From: a bacterium
GTDB taxonomy: Bacteria > Hydrothermota > Tepidihabitantia > B3-TA06
Length of the DNA: 49,968 nt
Reading direction: 5' to 3'
Assembly (NCBI GenBank): GCA_012517375.1
Contig: JAAYVC010000065.1
Span: 1 to 49,968, forward strand
The position numbers and the translations under genes were made by a program. The notes under the pieces are model-generated. The model saw only the letters and a list, made by a program, of their open reading frames with translations, was not told the origin of the DNA and did no database searches. Below are positions 22,744 to 30,746 of this stretch, in pieces; position 1 is the first letter of the stretch; every line of letters begins with the position of its first letter.

Positions 22744-22832
22744 CGATGGAAGACAAGCAAAGGAAGCGTGGATTGAATAACTCGAAAGAGTGCGGAGATT
22801 ATTCGCCTCGACCGTCAGGTCGAGGCTTTTTT
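22744..22832 (+). ncRNA. Putative small structured RNA of about 89 nt
   Basis: A perfect promoter directly precedes it and a textbook intrinsic terminator ends it: GCCTCGACC-GTCA-GGTCGAGGC then TTTTTT (22806-22833). In between, ACTC-GAAA-GAGT gives a GNRA-capped hairpin enclosed by GAATAA/TTATTC pairing. It does not match 6S, SRP, tmRNA, RNase P or any riboswitch I can recall. An open frame starting ATG 22746 runs through the terminator but its composition is not protein-like. Confidence 0.5.
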
Positions 22833-22833
22833 C
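22806..22833 (+). terminator. Intrinsic terminator of the small RNA
   Basis: A 9-bp GC-rich stem (GCCTCGACC/GGTCGAGGC) with a 4-base loop is followed immediately by six T residues. Confidence 0.85.
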
Positions 22834-23150
22834 TGTTGTCAAGATGGAGCTTCAAGAACGGTAAGCCTTTGCTTAAGTTTTATGCGCATACCCCCAACGA
22901 TCAATGGCGGTTCAGACGCAGCTGGATATTCAAGAAATTTCTCAGCCGCGCCCTGAGGGGCGAGAACCGGACAAACAATTCGTCCTCGAAAACGAGACAC
23001 GGTTCGGATGCCGTCTGCCGCTACATAAGATCGATAGCTAATCCCGATATTTGCTTCGACAGTTTCTTCTACCTTCTCGTTTCGGGATATGCGGGAGGCA
23101 ACTCGGAAGCGTCAATGGCGGCGTACGTCCGCGCTGATGCTTTAGATTCA

Positions 23151-23184
23151 AGCCTCGATGCATTGCGTCGGGGCTTTTATTTTG
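23151..23184 (+). terminator. Intrinsic terminator upstream of the small coupled genes
   Basis: AGCCTCGATG pairs with CGTCGGGGCT (T-G wobbles) around CATTG, then TTTTATTTT. It lies 32 bases before the next gene, so it may also act as an attenuator for the porin-pst transcription unit. Confidence 0.65.
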
Positions 23185-23215
23185 CTGAAATAAACGGGAT
23201 AACAAAGGAGGTTCG

Positions 23216-23419
23216 ATGAACCAGCCGTCTGAAAAAGATGGTCTTGCCCTGGAATTGGAGCTTCTCAGGGCCGAGATATTCGAAAGGCTTTACAGCGCGA
23301 TGACCTCTGAAATCAATCCAAGACTTGATAGGCATCTTGCGGCTTTCGTGAAGGAATGGACTGACGATTTCATGAGCCTGCCTGACGCATCTGTCAGTAA
23401 ATTCATGGAGATGTTGTGA
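23216..23419 (+). CDS. 67-aa helical small protein
   Basis: The ATG follows AAAGGAGGTTCG. The 67 residues are predicted mostly helical, with a heptad-like LALELELLRAEIFERLY segment. No signal or membrane segment. Its N-terminal half resembles the 49-aa product at 23522 (ELLRAEIFERL versus ELLKSELLEKV), so the two may be paralogs. It is followed by a chain of overlapping short frames leading to the porin gene. Function unknown. Confidence 0.6.
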   Translation: MNQPSEKDGLALELELLRAEIFERLYSAMTSEINPRLDRHLAAFVKEWTDDFMSLPDASVSKFMEML

Positions 23420-23521
23420 TAAGCGAGTTAAGCGGACGGTTGCTGATATGAGTCTTGAGCCGATTAGATTTGCGAAAGCGGGAGCGGGAAAGCGCAAGCC
23501 GAAGGAGACTATGTGGACGGA

Positions 23522-23671
23522 ATGATGAAAACGAGTGACGCAGAAATGGAACTTTTAAAGAGCGAGCTTCTTGAAAAGGTGGAGAAGATGTTCGGTTCGT
23601 TTTGTGCGTCCGAAGCCTTTGTAAAACAGGAATTATGTCGCCTTGAATCCCTGTACAGCGGAGTGGCATGA
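23522..23671 (+). CDS. 49-aa helical small protein
   Basis: It starts ATGATGAAA, overlapping the stop of a preceding 25-codon frame (23448-23525), and its own TGA overlaps an ATG at 23668 in frame with the porin gene. The product (MKTSDAEMELLKSELLEKV and onward) is helical and resembles the 67-aa protein upstream. The stop-start overlaps argue for a coupled series; the weak ribosome-binding site lowers certainty. Confidence 0.4.
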   Translation: MMKTSDAEMELLKSELLEKVEKMFGSFCASEAFVKQELCRLESLYSGVA

Positions 23672-23724
23672 CGGGCGACATTAATGTAAACCGGAAAACA
23701 ACCCCAAAACCTTTAGGAGGTATA

Positions 23725-24900
23725 ATGGGTCATAGCGCAAATAAGGGCGGCTTTATAAAGGCGGCCCTCTTTGCAGTACTGGGCATCCTTCTGGCAGTTC
23801 CTGCCGTGGACGCGCAGGTAACGGTAAAGGGCGACGCCCGCTACCGCTTCGAGTACTTTGCCGAAGGAAAGAACACCGATACCCTTCAGGGTCCGGACAC
23901 GACAACGACCCGCTACCGCAACCGCATCCGCGGACGCGTAGGCGTGGAAGCAAAGCTTTCCGAAGAGCTCAAAGCCTATATAGGGCTTGCCACAGGCGGA
24001 ATCGACCCGGTGTCCACGAACCAGACCTTTGACGATGCGTTTAGCACCAAGGTTATCGGTCTTGACCTGACGTATTTCGAGTGGAAACCGTCCTTAGTTC
24101 CAGGACTCAATCTATCCGGAGGCAAGGTAAAGAAGCCATGGGTAATGGTTACAGACCTTGTGTGGGACGGCGACCTCAATCCCGAAGGACTTTTCCTTTC
24201 CTACACGCCGTCGTTCGGATTGATAAGCCCCTTCCTTACGGGCACCTACTTCTGGGTGGACGAGACCTCCGGCGACAACAAAGACTTGATGCTCTATACA
24301 GGCCAGCTCGGAACCAGGCTCGCATTCGGAAACGGAATCGGCCTTATGCTCGGCGCCTCCTACATCACATACACGAATATCCAGGGTCATAAGTGGCTGT
24401 ACGATGACAAGGGATTCGGCAACACCGAGGGCGAAGATATGATAATCGACACACTTACCGGTGATACTTCCTATGTGAAGAACAAGACCTTTGCCTGCGG
24501 CTATGACCTTCTTGATATCATCGCGGAGTTCGGCATTCGCATCGGAACGTTTCCGATTTCGGTGTACGGCGACTACGTCATGAACATAGCCGCCGATGAA
24601 GACAACGCCGGCATGATGTTCGGCGTACGTCTGGGCAAGGCCTCCAATCCAGGAAGCTTCGAGATAGAGGCCAACTACAGAACGCTTGACAAGGACGCCG
24701 CGCTTGGGGTTTTCACCGACTCCGATTTCCGCGGCGGCGGAACAAACGGTTCCGGCTTCAAGTTCTCGGGCAAGTACCAGCTGTCACCGGCCGTCCAGCC
24801 CGGCTTGACAGTATTCTACAACACCAAAGGCCTTGGCGACGGCGTTAACGACCGGCTGCCTTACACCCGCGTACAGGCCGATGTAAACTTCAAGTTTTAA
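23725..24900 (+). CDS. Outer-membrane porin-like beta-barrel protein
   Basis: The 391-aa protein has a signal peptide (LFAVLGILLAVPAVDAQ) and then alternating amphipathic strands typical of porins: VKGDARYRFEYFAEGKNTD, TRYRNRIRGRVGVEAKL, and a C-terminal strand ending in Phe (VQADVNFKF), the outer-membrane assembly signal. The start at 23725 has TTTAGGAGG five bases upstream; an ATG at 23668 in frame would put 19 charged residues ahead of the signal peptide. It precedes the pst genes by 21 bases, so a phosphate-related outer-membrane channel is likely by context. Confidence 0.8.
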   Translation: MGHSANKGGFIKAALFAVLGILLAVPAVDAQVTVKGDARYRFEYFAEGKNTDTLQGPDTTTTRYRNRIRGRVGVEAKLSEELKAYIGLATGGIDPVSTNQTFDDAFSTKVIGLDLTYFEWKPSLVPGLNLSGGKVKKPWVMVTDLVWDGDLNPEGLFLSYTPSFGLISPFLTGTYFWVDETSGDNKDLMLYTGQLGTRLAFGNGIGLMLGASYITYTNIQGHKWLYDDKGFGNTEGEDMIIDTLTGDTSYVKNKTFACGYDLLDIIAEFGIRIGTFPISVYGDYVMNIAADEDNAGMMFGVRLGKASNPGSFEIEANYRTLDKDAALGVFTDSDFRGGGTNGSGFKFSGKYQLSPAVQPGLTVFYNTKGLGDGVNDRLPYTRVQADVNFKF

Positions 24901-24921
24901 CAGCTTAGGAGGTATTAGTAT

Positions 24922-25782
24922 ATGAAATCAAAGAGCAACTTACCAGGCGCATTCTTCAAGGGCTTGCTTCTTGCTGGTTTAGCCCTTACGTTCACAGGCG
25001 CAAAAAAAACAAACGAGCTTCGCATTAAAGGCTCGGATACGATGGTCAACCTCGCGTCGGCATGGGCAGAGGCCTACATGCAGACTCACTCTGATGTCTA
25101 CATCTCGGTTGACGGAGGCGGTTCCGGTACAGGCATAGCCTCCCTCATAAACGGAACCGTGGAGATAGCCAATGCGTCACGAGAGATAAAGCAGAAGGAG
25201 AAGGAAGCGGCGGCGGCAAACTACATCAATCCTGTAGAAACCAAAGTCGCACGCGACGCCATCTCCTTCATCGTGAATCCGTCGAATCCGGTTAAGGAAC
25301 TGACCATGGAACAACTTGCCAAGATGTATACGGGTCAGATAACGAACTGGAACCAGGTGGGCGGACCCAATCAGAAGATTACCTTGTGCGCGCGCGAGAA
25401 CACTTCCGGAACCTATGCTTTCGTGCAGGAGTTCGTGATGAAGAATAAGGACTATGCGCAGACAACCCTGCATCTTCCGTCCAACGCGGCTATTGTGCAG
25501 GAAGTCGAGCAGAACAAAGGAGCTATTGGATACTGCGGTCTGGGCTATCTTCTGGAGGCAGGCAACAAGGTTAAGGCCGTGGGCGTAAAAAAGAGCTCGT
25601 CCTCGTCCGCCGTGACGCCTTCAGAGGCAAACGTGAAGAACGGCACCTATCCCGTGGCTCGTTTCCTATATGTATACACTCCAGGCCAGCCGTCAGGCTT
25701 GACCAAAAAGTTCATAGATTTCTGCGTAAGCCCGGAGGGTCAGAAGATTGTTGTCGAAGCAGGCTTCGTGACCCTTAAATAA
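24922..25782 (+). CDS. pstS: Phosphate ABC transporter substrate-binding protein (first copy)
   Basis: The 286-aa periplasmic binding protein has a signal peptide ending LALTFTGA and the phosphate-binding motifs IKGSDTMVNL, VDGGGSGTGIASL, RENTSGTYAFVQE and SNAAIVQEV. No lipobox cysteine, so it should be soluble in the periplasm. It is one of two PstS paralogs in the operon, sharing these motifs with the lipoprotein copy at 26474. A strong hairpin follows its stop and may make the binding protein more abundant than the downstream products. Confidence 0.93.
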   Translation: MKSKSNLPGAFFKGLLLAGLALTFTGAKKTNELRIKGSDTMVNLASAWAEAYMQTHSDVYISVDGGGSGTGIASLINGTVEIANASREIKQKEKEAAAANYINPVETKVARDAISFIVNPSNPVKELTMEQLAKMYTGQITNWNQVGGPNQKITLCARENTSGTYAFVQEFVMKNKDYAQTTLHLPSNAAIVQEVEQNKGAIGYCGLGYLLEAGNKVKAVGVKKSSSSSAVTPSEANVKNGTYPVARFLYVYTPGQPSGLTKKFIDFCVSPEGQKIVVEAGFVTLK

Positions 25783-25818
25783 GAGGCAATTGACCCTTGA
25801 CCCTCTCCCTCATTCAAA

Positions 25819-25844
25819 GGAAGGCGGCAAACCAGCCGCCTTCC
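25819..25844 (+). terminator. Intercistronic hairpin after the first pstS
   Basis: A perfect 10-bp stem (GGAAGGCGGC/GCCGCCTTCC) with loop AAACCA lies 36 bases after the pstS stop. No T-run follows, so mRNA stabilisation or partial attenuation is more likely than full termination. Confidence 0.5.
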
Positions 25845-25907
25845 GAAATTGTTTGCGCAGAAAGAAAAAACGCTCAGAATCCAAAAAATCACGCGGGATA
25901 TCAGGAA

Positions 25908-26411
25908 ATGAAAAGCTTTAATAAGATTGATGCAAGGGGCATATACTATGCCCTGAGAGCGATTGGTTTCAGTATCTCTGACTATACAGAGGATTACATT
26001 ACCCTGTGCGACGACTTGCTGGTTGTGGTGCTCAAAAGAGAGTGGATGAAGCCGGAAAACGAAACGCCCGACAGGGAGCTGGTAAGACAGGCTAAATGGA
26101 TATTCAGCCAGCACAACGCCGAGACGCTCATGAAACTGGCGTCGAGAAACAAGAACCTCAGCAATGTTTTAGCGTATCTGGAATTGAAAGCGGATGATAA
26201 TCAGGAGCAAACGGAAATAGGTGCTAATATCTTGAGAGCTAATGAAGACTTACTCGATAGAGTCTCTCGGCTTGCGCCGAAGAAAACTGGTTCGGATATG
26301 GTTCAATCAAACGGCCGCAACAGGCTTAACCATGTTTTAGGGCCCGAACAGGGCACTATTCGCGGTGATGATTTTCGCATTTCACAAAAGAAATATGATG
26401 ATGCGGGTTGA
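25908..26411 (+). CDS. Protein of unknown function within the pst operon
   Basis: I take the ATG at 25908 (preceded by AGGA) giving 167 residues beginning MKSFNKIDARGIYYALRAIG. A longer reading from 25797 would run through the intercistronic hairpin. The first 100 residues look like a compact alpha/beta domain (FSISDYTEDYITLCDDLLVV, WIFSQHNAETLMKLASRN); the tail is polar. No signal peptide. I do not recognise it. Its place between two pstS copies suggests a regulatory role, but that is positional only. Confidence 0.55.
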   Translation: MKSFNKIDARGIYYALRAIGFSISDYTEDYITLCDDLLVVVLKREWMKPENETPDRELVRQAKWIFSQHNAETLMKLASRNKNLSNVLAYLELKADDNQEQTEIGANILRANEDLLDRVSRLAPKKTGSDMVQSNGRNRLNHVLGPEQGTIRGDDFRISQKKYDDAG

Positions 26412-26473
26412 CTTGAAACCAATTATGAAGAAACTACTGAAAAGAAACTCAATAAGCTCTAAGGAGGAGAATC

Positions 26474-27325
26474 GTGGGTATGCAAAGCGTTAAGACCTTC
26501 ATAGTGTCTTCGATTATTGTTCTTTCGATCGCAGGCTGCAGGAATAAGGATGAGCAGGCGATTACAATTAAAGGTTCGGATACAATGGTAAACCTCGTCT
26601 CTGCATGGGCTGAGGGCTACATGACCGCAAACCCCAAGACCTCCATCTCGGTAGACGGCGGCGGCTCAGGAACGGGCGTCGCCGCGCTCATAAGCGGAAC
26701 TGCGGATATAGCAGCTTCATCCCGGAGCATCAAGCCCGAGGAGGAAGCTCAAGGAAAGGTAAACGGAATAACTCCTGTAGAGCATACGGTGGCGCGCGAC
26801 GCCATATCAGTCATCGTAAATCCCTCAAACCCTGTTGCAGAACTCTCAATGGAGCAGATAGCCGCAGTCTACAAAGGCGAGATAACGAACTGGAGCAAGG
26901 TGGGCGGTCCTGATGAAAAGATAACGGTTCTTTCGAGGGAGAACTCCTCCGGAACCTACGCTTTCTTTCAGGAGCACGTTTTGAATAACAAGGATTACTC
27001 CAAGGCCGCGCTTTTTCTTACTTCCAACGCCACCATTGTCCAGGAGGTCTCGGCGAACAAGTGGGCAATCGGCTACTGCGGGCTCGGATATCTCATAGAA
27101 GCAAAGGGCAAGATAAAGCCGGTAGCGGTCAAGAAGGACGCCTTTTCTGCGGCCGTAATCCCTTCGGAGGAGACCGTAAATTCCGGCGCATACTCAATCG
27201 CCCGGCCGCTCTATCTCTACACGGCAGGAGAACCTAAAGGCCTGGTCAAGAGCTTTATTGACTTCGCGATGAGCGAGAAGGGGCAAAAGATAGTGGTCGA
27301 AACAGGTTTCGTGACGGCAAGATGA
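26474..27325 (+). CDS. pstS: Phosphate-binding lipoprotein (second PstS)
   Basis: The 283-aa protein has a lipoprotein signal ending LSIAGC and the same phosphate-binding motifs as the first copy (IKGSDTMVNLVSAWAEGYM, VDGGGSGTGVAAL, RENSSGTYAFFQE). The GTG start is favoured by AAGGAGGAG six bases upstream; an ATG two codons on is too distant from that site. Having one lipid-anchored and one soluble PstS may divide capture and delivery of phosphate, which is inference. Confidence 0.92.
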   Translation: MGMQSVKTFIVSSIIVLSIAGCRNKDEQAITIKGSDTMVNLVSAWAEGYMTANPKTSISVDGGGSGTGVAALISGTADIAASSRSIKPEEEAQGKVNGITPVEHTVARDAISVIVNPSNPVAELSMEQIAAVYKGEITNWSKVGGPDEKITVLSRENSSGTYAFFQEHVLNNKDYSKAALFLTSNATIVQEVSANKWAIGYCGLGYLIEAKGKIKPVAVKKDAFSAAVIPSEETVNSGAYSIARPLYLYTAGEPKGLVKSFIDFAMSEKGQKIVVETGFVTAR

Positions 27326-27344
27326 TGCGCCGGGAACCAATTAG

Positions 27345-27377
27345 TCCGCTTACCGGCACCAAGCGCCGGAGGTTTTT
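27345..27377 (+). promoter_or_regulatory. Terminator-like hairpin merged with the pstC ribosome-binding site
   Basis: CCGGC-ACCAAGC-GCCGG is followed by AGG and seven T residues; the GGAGG after the stem is the ribosome-binding site and the T-run runs into the TTG start. The element could lower pstC expression relative to pstS both by termination and by occluding the site. Confidence 0.5.
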
Positions 27378-28301
27378 TTGAACATTGCCAAATCGTCAAC
27401 AAAGCCGGAAAGGATGAAGGCTAACCGTGCGGTCTGGCAGGACACGGCCATCCGGATAATCCTTACTGGTCTCGGCTCCACCAGCATCCTTATAGTCATT
27501 CTCATATTCATCTTCCTCTTCAGGGAAGCTCTGCCTTTTTCATGGAAGCCTGGACTCGATAAGCTCTTCAGCGGGAACTGGATTCCGACATCGCCGGTCA
27601 AGGAGCAGTTCGGGGTTTTTCCTCTCATAACCGGCACGCTCATCGTGACCTTAATTGCAACCGCGATAGCGATTCCCTTCGGGATATGCGCGGCCGTCTA
27701 CGTAGCCGAGATCGCCTCGACGCCCGAGCGCGAGTTCTTCAAGCCGTTCATAGAGCTTCTTGCCGGGATTCCATCGGTCGTAATCGGGTTCTTCGGTCTT
27801 ATTGTTCTCGCTCCGCTTGTTCAAAGGGTTTTCCATCTCGATTCAGGGCTCAATGCTGTTACGGGAGCTCTGCTGCTTGCTCTCATGGCTTCGCCCACAA
27901 TAATCTCCATTTCCGAGGATGCAATACGCTCAGTCCCCCGCTCCTACAAGGAGGCTTCGCTCGCGCTGGGAGCAAGCAAGATGCAGACCATCTGGAAGGT
28001 TACTTTCCCTGCATCTCTCTCAGGCATTATCGCGGCCGTAATGCTCGGAATGGGCCGCGTTATCGGCGAGACGATGGCTGTTCTTATGGTTACGGGGAAC
28101 GCGCCGATTCTGAGGATCAACCCTTTTCTTTCGGTAAGAACGATGACGGCAACCATAGCCGCTGAGATGGGCGAGGTGGCATTCGGCAGCGACCACTACC
28201 GAGCGCTTTTCTGGATAGGGATACTCCTGCTTCTCTCCACGTTCGGCCTCAATATGATAGCCCAGCGCGCGCTTCGCAGATTCGGGAGTACGCGCAGATG
28301 A
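27378..28301 (+). CDS. pstC: Phosphate ABC transporter permease PstC
   Basis: The 307-aa inner-membrane permease has six hydrophobic segments. The binding-protein-dependent transport motif falls in EASLALGASKMQTIWKVTFPASLSGIIAAVMLGMGRVIGETMAV. It forms the channel with PstA. The TTG start is supported by GGAGG five bases upstream. Its stop overlaps the pstA start. Confidence 0.95.
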   Translation: MNIAKSSTKPERMKANRAVWQDTAIRIILTGLGSTSILIVILIFIFLFREALPFSWKPGLDKLFSGNWIPTSPVKEQFGVFPLITGTLIVTLIATAIAIPFGICAAVYVAEIASTPEREFFKPFIELLAGIPSVVIGFFGLIVLAPLVQRVFHLDSGLNAVTGALLLALMASPTIISISEDAIRSVPRSYKEASLALGASKMQTIWKVTFPASLSGIIAAVMLGMGRVIGETMAVLMVTGNAPILRINPFLSVRTMTATIAAEMGEVAFGSDHYRALFWIGILLLLSTFGLNMIAQRALRRFGSTRR

Positions 28302-29149
28302 TTACTCGAAGAACAATTACCGACGCTTTTTTGCGCTGGCTCATACGAATCGCAACCTACTTGATAGTCATCGTGGTCGGCTACATTCTCGTCGATATCA
28401 TAATAAAGGGACTTCCTGCAATGAACTGGGAGTTTCTCTCTTCTTTTCCCAAACGCAGAGGCACGCAGGGAGGCATACTCCCGGCGATAATGGGAACGCT
28501 TTTCCTGGTTACGGGCACTATCGTCGTTGCACTGCCTCTTGGCGTTGCAAGCGCCATATATCTCACAGAGTATGCGAAGGATAACCGCTTCACGAGAACG
28601 ATACGTCTTGCCATCATTACTCTTGCAGGGGTGCCTTCAATCGTATTCGGCTTATTCGGGCTTGGCCTTTTCGTGCTCTTCTTCGGGTTCGGGCCTTCAA
28701 TCGTATCAGGAAGCCTGACCCTTGCCTGCATGATACTGCCGACCATTATCGTAGCGTCCGAGGAGGCGCTTAAGGCAGTGCCCCAGTCCTTGCGCGAGGG
28801 GAGTCTTGCTCTGGGTGCAACAAAGTGGCAGACGATTCGCAAGAATGTGCTTCCTTACGCCGTGCCGGGAATCATAACGGGCTCAATCCTTGGAATCGGA
28901 CGCGCCGCCGGGGAGACAGCGCCAATACTCTTGACTGCGGCGGCGTTTTTCATGCCGAAGCTTCCAAGGGGAATACTCGACAAGGTGATGGCGCTTCCCT
29001 ATCACCTGTTTGTGCTGACTACGCAGGTTCCGGACGCTCCCGAATCCTATAAGTACGGGACCGCTTTGACGCTCATAGCTCTTGTTTTAGGAATCAACCT
29101 TGTTGCAATCATTATAAGAATCCGCATGAGGAGAAAAACCAGATGGTAA
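28298..29149 (+). CDS. pstA: Phosphate ABC transporter permease PstA
   Basis: The 283-aa permease has six hydrophobic segments and the EAA-loop sequence [23 protein letters not shown] with [13 protein letters not shown]. It pairs with PstC. It overlaps pstC by four bases and pstB by seven. Confidence 0.95.
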   Translation: MITRRTITDAFLRWLIRIATYLIVIVVGYILVDIIIKGLPAMNWEFLSSFPKRRGTQGGILPAIMGTLFLVTGTIVVALPLGVASAIYLTEYAKDNRFTRTIRLAIITLAGVPSIVFGLFGLGLFVLFFGFGPSIVSGSLTLACMILPTIIVASEEALKAVPQSLREGSLALGATKWQTIRKNVLPYAVPGIITGSILGIGRAAGETAPILLTAAAFFMPKLPRGILDKVMALPYHLFVLTTQVPDAPESYKYGTALTLIALVLGINLVAIIIRIRMRRKTRW

Positions 29150-29973
29150 AAGAAAAAAGGAATCTTAAGATAACGACCTTATCTCAATCAAGAGCGGGGG
29201 ATGTGCACGCCGGATACCCTAAGCCGGCTATAAGAACTGAGCACCTTAATTTCTACTACGGCTCGACTCAGGCCTTGTTCGACGTCACTCTCGATTTTCC
29301 TTCAAGACAAGTTACGGCTTTGATAGGTCCATCCGGATGCGGAAAGTCCACCTATCTTAGGACCCTTAACCGCATGAACGATATCATCAGCGGAACAAGG
29401 ATTTCCGGAAAGGTTCTAATACATGGCGAGGACATATATGCAAGGAACGCCGACGTTGTCGAACTCAGGAAAAAAGTGGGTATGGTCTTCCAGAAGTCCA
29501 ATCCCTTTCCGAAGTCGATTTTCGAAAACGTGGCGTACGGTCCGCGCATACACGGAGAGCGCTCCAAGTCAAAGCTTTCCGAGATAGTTGAGCGAAGCCT
29601 TGTGCGTGCAGGGTTGTGGGACGAGGTAAAGGACAGGCTCGAAAAGAACGCGCTCGATTTCTCCGGAGGACAGCAGCAGAGACTTTGCATCGCCCGGGCT
29701 CTGGCCATTGATCCCGATGTTCTTCTGATGGATGAGCCCACTTCGTCTCTTGACCCCAAGGCTACAGCACGCGTCGAGGACCTTGTAAGCGAACTCGTCA
29801 AGGACTACACAATCATCATTGTAACTCACAACATACAGCAAGCGGCGCGCGTCTCCGATTATACAGCATTTCTATACGAAGGCAGGCTAATCGAATTCGG
29901 AGTTACGACGAAGATGTTTACCAGACCTAAAGAAAAGCAAACGGAAGACTACATAACGGGCCGGTTCGGTTGA
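29143..29973 (+). CDS. pstB: Phosphate ABC transporter ATPase PstB
   Basis: This 276-aa ABC ATPase has Walker [10 protein letters not shown] (residues 62-70), a Q-loop in [14 protein letters not shown] that is typical of PstB, signature DFSGGQQQR, Walker [14 protein letters not shown] and switch His in VTHN. About 25 extra residues precede the core. Conserved FSGGQ in place of LSGGQ is common among PstB proteins. Confidence 0.97.
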   Translation: MVKEKRNLKITTLSQSRAGDVHAGYPKPAIRTEHLNFYYGSTQALFDVTLDFPSRQVTALIGPSGCGKSTYLRTLNRMNDIISGTRISGKVLIHGEDIYARNADVVELRKKVGMVFQKSNPFPKSIFENVAYGPRIHGERSKSKLSEIVERSLVRAGLWDEVKDRLEKNALDFSGGQQQRLCIARALAIDPDVLLMDEPTSSLDPKATARVEDLVSELVKDYTIIIVTHNIQQAARVSDYTAFLYEGRLIEFGVTTKMFTRPKEKQTEDYITGRFG

Positions 29974-29996
29974 GCCGATTCGGCTAAGGAGGAAGA

Positions 29997-30680
29997 ATGT
30001 CAAGACATCTGGAAAGAGAGATAACGAAACTGAAGAAGAAGATTCTCAAGCTTGGCAGAGCCGTGGAAGAAAGCATTACAAACGCTGTCCTATCTATTAA
30101 AAATCGCGACGCCGCGCTTGCGCGCAAGGTCATTTTAAACGACATAGAGATAGACAAGATGGAGGTCAATACCGAAGAGGAATGCCTCAAGATTCTTGCC
30201 CTCCACCAGCCGGTCGCGATAGACCTCAGATTCATCATCGGCGTACTGAAGATGAACAGCGACTTCGAAAGAATGGCTGATCTTGCATCAAATATCGCCG
30301 AACGTTCACTGGACCTCGCCGAGCATAAAAGGAAAGTGGAAGTTCCTAAGGATATATTCACAATGGCTGAAAAGGTCAAGGCAATAGTGGAGAAAAGCAT
30401 GAAATCGATGATAAACATGAGCTCGGCAATGTCGCGTGAAGTATGCAATGACGACGACGAAATAGACGAGCTTCATAAAAAGATTTTCGCGGATGGGAAA
30501 ATCGTGATGTCGAATGACAAAACCAAGATAGAAACCACTACTCTAATCCTATCCATCTCAAGATACCTCGAAAGGATTGCCGATCACGCAACCAACATTG
30601 CCGAAGACGTGGTCTATATGGTCGAAGGGATAATACACAGGCATGTCTACAAATTTCAGAAGGAAGCCTCGAAAGAGTAA
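29997..30680 (+). CDS. phoU: Phosphate signalling protein PhoU
   Basis: The 227-aa all-helical protein contains two PhoU repeats, each with the metal-binding pattern (IEIDKMEVNTEEECLKIL in the first, DEIDELHKKIF in the second, and RYLERIADHATNIAEDVVYM near the end). PhoU links PstB to phosphate-responsive signalling and represses uptake in excess phosphate. An AAGGAGGAAGA site precedes the ATG. No PhoR/PhoB pair is in the window. Confidence 0.95.
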   Translation: MSRHLEREITKLKKKILKLGRAVEESITNAVLSIKNRDAALARKVILNDIEIDKMEVNTEEECLKILALHQPVAIDLRFIIGVLKMNSDFERMADLASNIAERSLDLAEHKRKVEVPKDIFTMAEKVKAIVEKSMKSMINMSSAMSREVCNDDDEIDELHKKIFADGKIVMSNDKTKIETTTLILSISRYLERIADHATNIAEDVVYMVEGIIHRHVYKFQKEASKE

Positions 30681-30709
30681 CTCCTCGCGCCATCCGCTTG
30701 GTCATTAAC

Positions 30710-30737
30710 TTGACACGGCGTCAAATCCCTACATAAT
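30710..30737 (+). promoter_or_regulatory. Near-leaderless promoter of secA
   Basis: TTGACA (30710-30715), a 16-bp spacer and CATAAT (30732-30737). The secA ATG is nine bases beyond the -10 and no ribosome-binding site precedes it. Confidence 0.7.
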
Positions 30738-30746
30738 TAGAAACTT

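Larger units (their letters stand above)
22606..23215. other. Region between DUF4388 gene and small coupled genes
   Basis: Contains two strong promoters (22648-22675 and 22710-22737), a short presumed RNA ending in an intrinsic terminator at 22832, and a second terminator at 23151-23184. Between 22833 and 23150 I recognise nothing. TCAATGGCGG occurs there twice (about 22901 and 23112). Confidence 0.6.

Noticed and set aside
22833-23150. tmRNA, RNase P RNA or 6S RNA
   Set aside because: No T-arm/CCA-like end, no resume frame, no conserved RNase P core and no 6S bubble were found.
22746-23219. 157-codon open frame beginning nine bases after a consensus -10
   Set aside because: It reads through two intrinsic terminators (the PRPSGRGFF-like segment is the translation of a terminator), has low-complexity, basic, non-globular composition and overlaps the ribosome-binding site of the next gene. 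A short RNA explains the promoter better.
23448-23525. 25-codon frame between the two helical small proteins
   Set aside because: It overlaps neatly at both ends but has no ribosome-binding site and a basic low-complexity product; mentioned only as part of the coupled chain.
23668-23724. Upstream ATG as start for the porin
   Set aside because: It would put 19 charged/polar residues ahead of the signal peptide; the ATG at 23725 has an ideal GGAGG site.
26408-26473. Separate promoter for the second pstS (TTGACT with AAACTA)
   Set aside because: The -10 is poor and most bases fit equally well elsewhere; co-transcription with the upstream gene is simpler.
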